Below, one piece after another: positions 31,341 through 42,790 of a stretch of 64,000 bases of DNA. The notes beneath the pieces were generated by a model that was not told where the DNA came from, made no database searches, and saw only the letters and a list, made by a program, of their open reading frames with translations. This DNA is from Lichenostomus cassidix (Eukaryota; Chordata; Aves; Passeriformes; Meliphagidae), in the NCBI GenBank assembly GCA_008360975.2, contig CM039189.1:14388056-14452055 (forward strand), in the 5' to 3' direction. Numbering within the stretch: the stretch's first letter is position 1; each line of letters opens with the position of its first letter. A program made the translations under genes and the position numbers.

Positions 31341-33050
31341 TACTGCACCTTTGAGCCATATAGTATTGTGTGAGGGAACAGTGATAACCCTTCTGCTTAA
31401 ATAAGCGTGACAGTCTAACATCTCTGTTCAGCTGAAATGCCACTGAAAAGGATGCTGTAGTGTGAAATGTGTATTGCATTGCAGCTGATGCAGTGGGGTG
31501 AGCAATACTGAAGAGGTTTTCAAGAGGGCTGGACTCTTCCCATATTAATGACTGATGGGAGGGTTTGTCAGAATTTCTCTTCACTCCAAAGATTGGAGTT
31601 CGTTTCTCCTTGGAGGCTGCCAGACAGTGGGAGTACTATTATTATCCTAATAATTGCAAAGTACTTCAATACTGGGTAGTGTTAGGGATTTTGCATGCGA
31701 CGTGCAATTAAGCAGAAAGAACAGGACACGTGCGTGCGTTTCCGTGTTACAGATTTCTGAGGAAAAATAGGATCACGTAAAGTTTTTAAGTTAAATATGG
31801 GCATTTGGTTTTCCTACAGAAGTTTTTAAGTCTTGTTGAATTTACTCCAAAAGTTATGGAGAAGGGGGAATTTTATGCTGTGATGCTGAAAGTCGGTCTC
31901 CTGTGTGCTGCTGCAGGAAGCACCACTAGCAGGGCTGTGTCCCCTGCAGGATGACCCCACTGTTGCCTCCCACAGTGGGACAGGGAGCGTGGGTGTGGAT
32001 GCACCATGTCGGGCAGCAGAGGTTTGCAGGCATCTGTGGCGAGGCACAGCAGCATCTGCACTCCCCACGCTGGACCAGAGTCCAGCCACCCCTGTTGGGC
32101 TGCACTGCCCAGGTGTAAGAGGGGCAGCCAGCCTCCTCCAAGGCTTCTGTTCCCACAGCTGTCAGTCTCTAGCCTGCTCCTTCAGTTACCCTCTCTGGTT
32201 TCTCAAGTTTACAGATCTGCTTTTGGTCTCTGAGTGAGGGATTGCCACCCCTTTTCTAACCCCGTATCCTGGCTGGCGGTAGGAATACGCACGCCACTTA
32301 AATTCCCCAAACAAAATGGAAATGGAAAGTCTTGGGTTTAGTTGAAAAGAACAGCGAATTCTGCTTGCAATCTGTAATGCAATTAGTGTTATTTGACTTG
32401 GCAGCCGTCGGAGGGCCTGCGTGGGCTGCAGGCTGTGAGGGCCCAGAGTCAGCCTCCATCTAGGAAGAGGGCTTTGGAGGAACTCTCAGTAATTTTTACA
32501 TCTGAAGTCTCTCAGTGGTTTCTCTCCCCCATATCCTCTTCCCTCCACCCTCGGCATTCGGATGCTGCAGCCAGTCCTTTTTTCCAGCTGCGAAGGGGAG
32601 AAGTCGGCTGGTCCTCCAGCCCCGCGCCTGCTCCACGCCCCCACCAGTCCCCCTGGGTGTCTGTGTCCCCCCACCCGGCCAAAGGAAAATAATTCTGGGT
32701 CAGAACTCACTGAGCCATCTGTGTTTCTGAGGCTAAATTATTTCTTATAAAGGAAATAGCATTAGGTCGGTGTATCTGGCTGCTAATTGCTTTAACTGGC
32801 TGAAAAGATTTCAGTCTGTTCCTGAACTGTTTGTGCAAACTTAACGGAATAGTGTTACCTTCAGATCCTGCCCCAGCCACAGCCAGAACATATAAACAAG
32901 TCTTTCGGTACAAAAAGCAGCACAAAGTTTCAAGCTATGCTAGCAGGGGTTATGAGAGACAGGAAGTTATGGGCAAATTGATTTCACCACTGGGAAACAT
33001 GGGATTTTTTTGCTCACCCCAAGTAATGACTGTAAAGCATTCTAATGCTA
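31341..33050. other. Intergenic DNA, no gene seen
   Basis: GC-richer stretches at about 31900-32150 and 32400-32690 produce overlapping open frames of 60-110 codons on both strands, none with a recognisable product. No repeat family identified. Confidence 0.5.
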
Positions 33051-33800
33051 TTCAACATTAGTGCATTAAAGTGTGGCCTTATTAATTCAAGGCATAAAGG
33101 CAACAAAATAAGCTGTTAAATTTAAAATATAATACATATATAATGAGGAAAAAAATGTGTGAAAGCTTTATTCAAATGAAAATGCAGAATTGTTTGAGCT
33201 AGTGAAGTATCTTTTGTGCTGAGTTATGAGCATATGTAATAGATTTAATTATTAATTTCTCCATTGTTCTATGCACACAGACAGGGTTCAAGGCACAGTC
33301 ATTCTCTGGCTTTCATGGATCTAATTTGTATAATTATTGTCTGAATAAAGAACTACTCCAATTCATAGCTCACTTTTTCCCTCTCCTAAGTACTACCTCA
33401 CTGCTGCTTTCCAAAAGAAGAGCACCTGCCAATTCTTCAGGAATCAGCTGATCACTTCCAGTGATGAGACACGCTCCCAGTGACGTTCCTTTTCAAGCCT
33501 TTTTGTCTAAATGAATTATTGTGCGTACTTTTTAATTTTATTGAACAAATTAGATTTGTCAAGGTCTAGCTTTGTAAATAAATAGCTAGAGACACATGGA
33601 TGCATATTGCTGCTGTTCAAGGTCTCCTGTTCTATTTATGGAAGCCAGATGAATGTGAAACAAAAGAGAAACTTTTCTCTAAAAGCAATTATGTTTCTGC
33701 ATTCCCATCAGTATAATTATATTGCAGGGAATTTTAAGAAGTCATACAAGTAGAATTGAATACTTAAAATCATGGCTGGGTAGTTATGCAAAAACTGCAT
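33051..33800. other. AT-rich, homeodomain-motif-rich non-coding stretch
   Basis: Repeat-free AT-rich sequence with many TAAT/ATTA cores (gcattaaag, ttattaattc, tttaattattaatttctcc, aattattgtgcg) and few open frames. It resembles conserved non-coding enhancer sequence from gene deserts. This is a compositional impression only. Confidence 0.25.
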
Positions 33801-34484
33801 GGAGCATCTCGCCTCATGCTAACACAACATACAGTGGCTTGCTGTTCTCTAATGCCTTTATACCTGACATGTGTGTATTCATCAGCAAATAAGAACCTGA
33901 GATCCAGGATAAACATGAAAAGTATTTCTGGCATGAACTACTGAAATCCTCTCCGTTTTGAAGTAGTAATATTAATGGGTTGAATTATTTTGTCACTCAG
34001 GCATTTACAAGTCATGGCCCTGCTCTGTGAGCATCTTTAATCATTAGTGTTTTCTTTGACTTTGGAAATACATTGTGTTATTAAAACAGGGCATCTCCTT
34101 TTTTATGGAAATCTTCTCAGATCGCAAAAGGAATAAGGCCCAAGAACACATAGCGAGGTCCAGACTGTGCTGGTAGAGGGGACTGGTAAAAATCATTATG
34201 TTGACTGTGCTTAGAGATAAACTTTTTAGGAAGCTCTAGTGCTGGCACATGGTTTGTAAAAAGTCACATCATTCTGGGTGGAGGAATAGACAAAGTTTGC
34301 CAGAAGAGTACTTTTTTTTTGCCATTATCAAATTTTGAGAATTTTTCTTAAAATTACTGTTGTCATTTGCCTTTAATTTTTTTGGAAAATCCTGTCGGAC
34401 CACCAAAGTAAAAGTTATGGTGGTATTATATAGGTGCTTTTACACTCCATTTAGAGCAGAAAGCTCAGCAAGAGCAGCTGCAGG

Positions 34485-34507
34485 GGTACTTCTTGAGGAG
34501 AAGTACC
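34485..34507. repeat. Perfect 9-bp hairpin, 5-nt loop
   Basis: ggtacttct (34485-34493) and agaagtacc (34499-34507) are exact reverse complements around tgagg. A second strong hairpin lies about 95 bp downstream. Too short for a microRNA precursor. Confidence 0.65.
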
Positions 34508-34600
34508 AGCCTTTAAAAAAGCCCAGCTAAAGTCCTTCTTCCAAAGCAAAGCAAAGGGTATTACTGCCGGAGGGATCTTCTACACCACAGTTCATCGGTC

Positions 34601-34620
34601 ACCTTCCTTTACAGGAAGGT
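34601..34620. repeat. Perfect 8-bp hairpin, 4-nt loop
   Basis: accttcct (34601-34608) pairs with aggaaggt (34613-34620) around ttac. Together with 34485-34507 this puts two tight stem-loops within 140 bp. Confidence 0.65.
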
Positions 34621-37600
34621 ACTGTGAAGAGGTGAGGACATGATAGTGCAATTAAAAACCATTAAACAGTCCTTGTATGAGGAAGGAAAATAAAAATGGC
34701 ATGGGATAAATATATAGTATTTCCAGATTTGAATCTGTAACCTATATGTTTAAGTGTATATTTGCATTTAATATTAGAAGTAGACATGTATTCTTTCCAG
34801 CTAGACTTTTCCCCTTACGTCCCTCCACATCTGCTGTATCCAGGGTTGCTGAATTTTTCCTTTGCTCTGCCGCCCCTTTTTCCCTCTTCCAGCCTTTTTT
34901 ATGTCAAACAGAATCATGTAAATTAAACATTTAAAACCCAATTATGAAGAAATTATATATTTAACCTGACCTTGGCAAACAGCTTTAGCAAGTCAGGAAA
35001 TGTTGGTAGCTGCCCATGCTATGGCAGACGGCTGCACAAAGCTGCCTACCGAGAGGTGCCCATCCCACAGGGACCAGCTCCATTCTGCACACCCACAGCA
35101 GCTCCAGCCCAATGTTTTCTTTTCTGGGAAAGCCATTTTGACTGCCATGTGTTTGCATTTATTTCCTTTCCGGCTCTGTACATGACTCATCTGCAGCAGG
35201 ACAGAGGAGCCAGGGCAGAGCTGGGCCGCCCAGGAGCTGCTTTCCTTACTTACAGCCCTGGTTTGGGCAGCTTTCTGGAAGGCACTCCCATGGAGAGGAG
35301 CAGTTCTCCAGGCTGCAGGAATTAACTTGCTATGCTTGTGTCAGCTGGGCTCAGTGTTGCTTTGCAGGGCAGGTACACGAGGGCTCTCATACCCTTCCCA
35401 TACTAGAAAACAGAGATGCTTTTCGCTCTGTAAATTGATGGAGGCAGCTTTTATTTACTCAGGCTTTGAACCTTGCCGTTCCCTATAGGTTACCCAAAAA
35501 GCGCCCTGCCACAGGTCTGACACTCGTAGGTTTTAGTTCAATCCAAACCTAATATTTTCTTCTTTTTCCAGAAGTCCTGTTGGCACCAGAGTTTTCTTGC
35601 ATTCAGCCATGGGCAGGGTTGCAGTAAATGGTTTCCTTTCTCTTCTTTCTGGGATCCTGTGCCTGGGCAGAAGGTATGTTTCCTTGTGAGGGTTCCTCTT
35701 GGGAATGACTTACTTTTTGGAGGGTCTGTGCTTGAACCATGATGGTATTTTAACTGACTTTTGTTTCTTAGTAAATTCTCCTCCCTTGTCCAATAATCTG
35801 TAAATCTGTTACCAATCAGAATATGATACGTATCCTCAGCCAGTTTCAATGGGGTTTATTTCTATTACATCTGGCAGTGTATCCAGAAGGGGGAAAAAAC
35901 CTCAGCCAGAATTAGCTGCACTCAAATCAGCTGAATTTTGGATGTGTTCAACCTTTTTGGCCAGACTCATTCCGGTTCATGAGAAGTAATTATCTCTTGA
36001 GCATCACATTAATATTAAAGATCCATAGGCATTACCGTTTATCCAATATACCTTCTTCCCAGCTCCAAAAAAAATTATGTGGGATAATTGATCTGAACAT
36101 GCTCCAAATGTGCATATGTCTTTATTTATGAATTCCAATGTGGATTGTTTGGGAGGATAAGATGGAAAAAGGAAAAGCAGGCAAAAATGTTGAGACCTCT
36201 TCATCTCCCTAGCCATTTCTGTTAGGAGTAGTTATAATCCTCTGAAAATGAGTTGTGAAAGCTAACAGCATGTTAATAGCATATGTTACAAACACTAAAT
36301 CACTTCAACTGGTATTTCCGATTTACGCCTTCCTCTCTTTCTTAGATCAGGGAATTCATGGTAAATGCAGTTTGTGTGTGCCTGCAGCCAGGCCAGTAAC
36401 TGCAGAGCCTGGTTTGGGCGCTGATGGATCTACTTCCTAAGGATGGCATGCAATTGCACTCCAGCTTCTGCCTGCTGAAGGAAAAATTGTCCCTGAAGCA
36501 CCCAAAATGCTGTTTTCTGCAGGGTACCCATCAGCTGACATGCATCAAGTCCCAGACATAGAGGTGATGCTGGCTGAGCTGTGTCCCAGGACATGGTGGC
36601 CTCAGGTGTTCAGGCATTGTTTGCAGGGAGTGTGGCCAGGCCCAGTGCAGATGGCGGCGCTGCTGGCTGAGGGCTGGCCTTGAGCCACTGGGCAGCCCCA
36701 TGCTGACACACTCACCTGCCTTCCATTGCATCTGGGACACTTGTGCCTATGCTCAGGTGGGCTCTGGGTACGTAGCTGCTGTTGTGTCACTCATACTTCC
36801 ACTGGAAGAAAATTCGATTACTCCACTCCAGCCAGCAATGTCATACATTCAATAGAAGGGGAACTTTCCCTTCACTGGATTCTTTAGTGTGTTCACCTTC
36901 ATTCAGTAGGGGAAAACAGGTCTATAAAAGTGCCACTAGCATGTGCTCCCACCTCATTTTCACACCCTGGAGAGGGGTGTCAGACACAGCCTGACTGCCT
37001 GAGCGGTCATGGACTGGCCCAATTTCCTGCAGAGTGCCATGAAGGCCATAGATATCAACTTCAAAGGTAAACAATTACCTTTTATTATCACACATGGCTT
37101 TAACTCTACCAGTTTCAAATAGCACATAATCACAAGTCTGTGATAACATTTACTCCTGATGAGAGAAAATTCACCAAGTACTAAATTGCTGCTGAGATGA
37201 CGGGAACATGAGCCAGGCACAAATTAACTGCGATGATGAGTCAGCAGATGTTAATGTCTTGCACCATGCTGGAGACATCTGCTGAGCCGTCCACTGTTGA
37301 ATCATCTTAAATATTTCTGTGTTATTACCCCTCCAGGAGCAAGCATCAGAGAACTTCTGTGTCTCTGTGTTATATATGCATAAGCTATTTTAGAATAAAT
37401 ATATGCAGGCACATAACAAGTGTATGCATTTAGGTATGTAGGTAATTTTCAGCTATGGGAAGGATGAGCAAGTAGCAACTATTTAAAGTAAAACATGCAT
37501 GGAAATGCTGATAGCAATTGCCCACATTTGGTGTTTGAAAAGTGATAGCTTTGCTTAGTCGTAGCTCTAATGAGCCTGGGACGGTGACCTCATGTCTGCA

Positions 37601-40520
37601 CGATACACCCCGAACCTTCATGCAGACCAGGCTGTCCAAGTTCTTAAAGTAGGAATTACAAGTTTACTGAGGGCTCGCCCCATGTTTTGGGAATAAATCC
37701 CTCCAAAACAGCTGCAGGTTGCTGTGCTCAAGTGTATCATCACTTTGGCTTTTCCCAGGTTTTTTCCCATATACCCAGAAAGTCAATATGTGTTTAGATA
37801 AATGTAGTAACTAGGCACTAGCAAGAGCATCAGATGAATTCAGTAGAAATTCTTTTAAATTAGATCCTTTTTCACTGAAGGCCCCGCAACTCTGCCAAAA
37901 TGTGCTGTCCTGCAGTGGATCTTCAGCAGATGCTAAAGGCAGTGCTATATAACTGGGGGTGCCAAAGGATGGTACTTTGGACAATGTAATCATTGCACAA
38001 AGGAAGAGGCAGAGCTTTTATTTGGTTGCATTTGGTTGTTAATCCTTCGTTGCATTCATCTTAACTCACTGCAACAAAACAATTCACACTTTTTAAACTC
38101 AGACTGTTCTAAAGTACATTTTCTGTCTGGCCTTAATTTAAACTTTTGCATACATAATTACCCAATTGTATGCACATGAGAACTGCAGTAATTCAGTGCA
38201 CATTGTGCAAAGCTGCATTTTTTGAAACTCTGACTCTCTGAGGTCTGGAGGTCAAAAGTTAATTCTAGTGAGATGTGAGAGTTGTCCACGTTTGCCAAAA
38301 AAAATTGTTATTTCAAGCATTCTGCAGTCTGAGAGTCACCGTTCCAACTTGTGTTTTTAAGGTTTCCCCACCCCCTGAATTTTCATGTGCAATTGAAAAA
38401 AAATACCATCCAACCCACCGAATGTTTGGGAAGCAGGGTGAGAGCAGGCTTGGCTGTTGCAGAGGGGACATGGGAATCACAAGCTGACAGTGGAACTGGT
38501 GCCTCACAGTGTGGCTGTGGGGCAGTGGGACCAGACAGCCTCATGGTGCCCATCCTCCCTCTCCTGTTCTCCTCACTGCTGCAGATCCCAGGGTTAGTCC
38601 CCATTCAAGGCACGCCCATGGCTGGCTGCTGTCTGATGGAGGTGCTCAGGGACCTTGTCCCCCTTTTCATGGGGCTTGGGATTGGTGCAGATGCCTGCTG
38701 GTCCCCACTCATGTGCCTGAGGACCTCAGGTCTTGTGAACTGATTCAATGCTAGGTGCTTAAAATAGCCCAAAGGAAATGACGTGAACATCCCCTGCATG
38801 CTGCGTTTTGCACTCAAACACTATTTTTTCCAAAAATCAGCTCTAACCACTCATCTTGAGGTGCCCTAAACTAACAACTTAGTATTTAATGAACATTAAG
38901 GGGAAATTAAATTAATCTAAACAGTAGCTAGGTTTCAGACTTCTCAGTAGTGGCTGCACAAAAGTAAGGCAGTGTTTTTAGAGCAAATAAGAAATCCATC
39001 CTGTGAGGATTGGTTTACAGTCCTCCAGAATTTTCCATGAGGTTAATAACCAAGTGAAATGTGCTGGCAGGAATGATCACATTCCCACTACTGCCCAGTC
39101 ATTAGAATGGTACATCAGGAGGTTTCAAGTAAATCACAGGATTTTTCTGCTACTGTGGAAGACATTGTGTCTCCATATTTAGTTGAAAAGCTTTCTCCCA
39201 TTTTGCTTTGCATGCTGAACTTCTTGGGCACAGTGCATTAACTCTTCTTGAAGTACAAAATGGAGAATAGAAGTGCCAGAACATTTTTGTCAATGGTTTC
39301 CAAAAACTATGGAATTTCCTGCCCAGCTACATCAGATCAGCCAACAACTTTGTAATTGCTAAAAACAGCCTGTTGATTTTCCTCCCAAGTGTTTCAGCTG
39401 GCCTGGCTGAGCTTTCTCTTTTCCACTGTCTTGAGATGTTTCTCTCATTGTGCACTATACTGTATTTTTATGGTCAACATATCTTCTAGCAAACAATTTC
39501 AAGCTGATGGCGGAAGGGAGATTGGATTCAGGTTAGAGATTTGAGCCTGGGACAGGGAGCCAGGAATGCCTCAGTTCCTGAATCAGATCTGCCACTAAAT
39601 CAGGAATCCACATAAAGCAAAGCCACATGATGAGCAATTGTATGTTGATTTGATTTTTTGTGCAGAGGAGGAAGTGAGCCTTTGAATGCGGTTCTCTCCT
39701 TGGCATGCCTGCTGCAACCAAAGCTGTGGCTACAGGTGGCCCGTGAGTGACGGGCATGGCACAGGTTCCTTCCAAGAAGAGGCAGAGATTGGTGAGGCTG
39801 CTGTCTAACTGGGAGTCTGAAGTTTTCAACAGAGTGGTACTTGGACTGACATCTCACTGGTAAATGCAAATAAATTAGTTAAATAGGCCTGCATGAAATT
39901 TTCCTGCTGAAAAACTCATTCTATAAAAGCATTTATACTGTATTCTTTATTGTCAGCTAATCCAGCCCAAACTCATTAAATGGCAGTGTGTGGGTTACTT
40001 GCTGTCAGTGAAATTATCAAAGGCATTTTTCAGCTGATGCACTGGGAAAGCATGTGCTTCAATGCCAACTAAAACAATAACGAGGAAATGTTATGATCAG
40101 ACTTGACCAAATGACCTTTCCCATTTTAGATTAGTTCTTAATTTCAGCACAAGGGTCATCCTGTGAGAATAGTTACAATAAGTCACTGCTCACCTCTCAC
40201 ATGAAAAAGAAGTGACTTATTAGAAATCTCACTGTACTCATTGCAGTTAATGAGATGTGGAAAGCTTTATAATTTGATTTGCTGGACCATATGCTGTAAA
40301 GGGATACTGCTGATTTCATTCCTCCACATTTAATTTAAGCAGTATGCAATGGCTTCTTCGTATGGCTACTTATATAATAAAAATTAACTTGGAGGATAAA
40401 AAAAATACACCATTGTGGGGTTTATTACTCTATGTGGTTGAGTTTCAAGTGTTTTTCATTGAAACATCTGTAAGTAATGTGTAGGTCTAATTTTAAATCC
40501 TGGCAAATATTTTCCATTTA

Positions 40521-41320
40521 ACATTTGGTTTTACTGACAGACTTGGAGCGGTGGTTTTCAGAGCTTGTCAGTAACAGATACGTATTTTCAAAGATAAACA
40601 GTTTTTTAATTGAAGATAACTGTAACCCAATACCTGCTTTTCCTACCCCTCTTGTACTTCAGTGGTTGCAAGCAGCAGCACAGACACTCATCCCCTGTTC
40701 CCCGGACCTTGGCCATGGCAGCAGCCCTGTGGTGGTGCAGGCTGTCTCTCACAGCCAGTCCCAGGCATGTGGAGCCACCTGGGGCCACACAGCATCCAGA
40801 GAGCGAGTGTGGCCCTGGGCATGGGCTCACCAGCCCAAGGGACGAGGCAACAGTCCTGAACTCCCTGAGACTGTCTCCTTCAGAGATGTCCCCTCAGCTA
40901 TTTTGCAGGAGAAGTTACCTCTGGAGGGTCTATTTGTGCCTCAGCCCCAGGTGGGGCTTGGCCGCCTGCCGCCACTCAGCAGCATCGCTCTGCTCTCAGG
41001 GCCAAGTGTGCTCGCTTGCACCACCGCGTCTCAGCGTCACAGCTTTACTCCAGGTTATTTGAGTTTCGGCTGTAGACAAAATGAAACAGCTCGAGCAGGC
41101 AGGCTGGCTGCACGGCCCATAAAAGTGGAAACTGTGCTGCCTTGTCAGCGGGTGTCACCTGGCCCAGCTGGGGCCTGCGCTCCTGGTGCTTCGTGTGAGA
41201 GCCAGGGCTACGGCTGGGCTGAAGGTGGTGGTGGAAATACCCAGTGTGAGGCAAGGAAAGGTCAGTTTGGAAGTAAAATGTTAAATCATTTTCAAAAAGA
41301 AGTCTTGAAAGGCTAGAAAT
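40521..41320. other. GC-rich intergenic block with a long but unconvincing open frame
   Basis: A 263-codon open frame (40525-41316, +) and a 150-codon overlapping frame (40610-41062, +) occupy this block. The predicted protein is rich in Pro, Ser, Gly and Ala, lacks any domain, signal peptide or membrane segment that I recognise, and has no splice context. Stops are rare because the block is GC-rich. Long overlapping frames on both + frames argue for compositional chance rather than a gene. Confidence 0.5.
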
Positions 41321-42480
41321 GTGGGGAAGTGACTGGTTTCACCTGGAAAAAATGCCACAGCATTATTTGCAATTAATGCCATGATGTCCACAATCTCTAA
41401 ATACAAAGGCTGCATGTGCTTTAATCTAACCTGTTAGTAGAACTTGAGATCAGGCCAAGAAATCTTGTGTATTTGCTGCCCATGTGGGACTGTGCTGAGG
41501 CAGGCCATGGCCCTGCAGCATGGCAGGGCTCCATCAGCTACTGAAACACCATTTTGTGAGGTGCTCGGTAGCGGGACAGTGCTTGCTTGTGTCACCCTCC
41601 TCCGTCACTCCCTCTCTCTAGTTTTTACTGTTTCCTCACCATGATTTTACAAACAAGTTTAATCCTGCTTTCAATGAGAAGTAATAATAATACTAGTACA
41701 CTATTCCCTTCAGATGCAGGCTGTTGTCTTATTGAGCCCTGAACTGCAGCAGCAGAAAATAGGGTTTTGGTGCAGGGGCATTAGCCATGGCTAGGGTCTG
41801 TGGTTTGGGATGCTGGTGGGAGGCCAGCAAGGGGCACTGTGGCAGCCAGAAGGAGCACAGGGACCTCCAGGCTCCCACAGCCCTGTGCTGAGCCTCCAGG
41901 AAAGAGTGTCAGTGTTACCTAATTTAACAGCTTTTCATTTAGAGAGAAAAACATGTCTCTGCTACCAAAGACAACCTATTTAATTTAATTTGGAAACTGC
42001 CTTTAATGCTTTGTGACCATCTGTGGTGTGGGTTCAGCAGCTGAATTGAAAGTGTGGGCTTGAGCCAGCCCTCTGTGCTTCCTGGGTCTGAGTCTTCTTG
42101 GTGGAGACCCTGACAGGGATTGAATTGCAGGCCCTTCATGAGTTGACCTCCAGATTAAAAAAATAATCACAAAACCAGGTTTCAATTTTAACACGTCCCT
42201 GTTTTCTTTCATCAGAAGTTTTGAAATGCTTCTGAGGAGGTTGGTGATAGCCATAATCTCAGCCACAGTGATTTCTCATAAACATTGAGAGAAACTGCAG
42301 CTTTACTGAATATAGCGTCTGTTTTAAATGGCTGGTGGTTCACTTGGTTTTAATATGAGTACAAGCACAGAGGCAAGTAAAATCTAATGAAAGTACTTAG
42401 AAGATTTTGTTTGGATACGCCACAGCAGCCGTGGTTTATACTGAAAGGGAAAAGATTTCTTTATAGCCAGGTCTGCAGAA
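41321..42480. other. Intergenic DNA, no gene seen
   Basis: GC-moderate sequence with short open frames on both strands. No repeat, RNA or domain recognised. Confidence 0.5.
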
Positions 42481-42790
42481 GCCAGAAATTTAATTTTGCT
42501 CCACAACTTATTTTATTGCATTTTTAATTTTCTCTTGCATTACCCTGACCCTTTTCTATAGCTTTTGACGCCTGGTGCTTAATTACTTATCATTAGCTAT
42601 GTACATGGGGGCCTTCCTGCATATTTATAAATGTGATCATTAGTACATGGGAAGACAAAGACTTCTTTAAGACCATCATTAGTTATTCTGTTTTCATAGA
42701 AATGTTCATTAGAGAAACTACCCACCTGGTTAAATAATTATAATTAAGAATTGGTAATCTCCTTTGCATTTTTAACTCGATCTTCAGGAT
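42481..42790. promoter_or_regulatory. Candidate enhancer with clustered TCATTAG motifs
   Basis: TCATTAG, a homeodomain-type site, occurs four times in 123 bp on the same strand (42590-42596, 42637-42643, 42676-42682, 42706-42712). The first two copies are each followed by a GTACATGGG/TACATGGG motif. The block also carries ttaattac, aaataattataattaag and a POU-like tttgcat, and no repeat or long open frame. The pattern is typical of homeodomain-bound developmental enhancers. LMO4 would be the natural target if gene order is conserved. Confidence 0.4.

Larger units (their letters stand above)
33801..40520. other. Intergenic DNA, no gene seen
   Basis: Apart from the two hairpins noted, I see no gene, RNA or identifiable transposon. 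There is a YY1-type AGATGGCGGC at 36649-36658 in a GC-richer patch. AT-rich motif-dense pieces at about 38060-38230 (cttttgcatacataattacc, attgtatgcacatgag) and 40230-40400 look like candidate regulatory DNA. Open frames of up to 130 codons (38351-38743) are not convincing. Confidence 0.5.

Noticed and set aside
34485..34620. Hairpins considered as microRNA precursors
   Set aside because: Stems of 8-9 bp are far shorter than the 22-bp or longer stem of a pre-miRNA.
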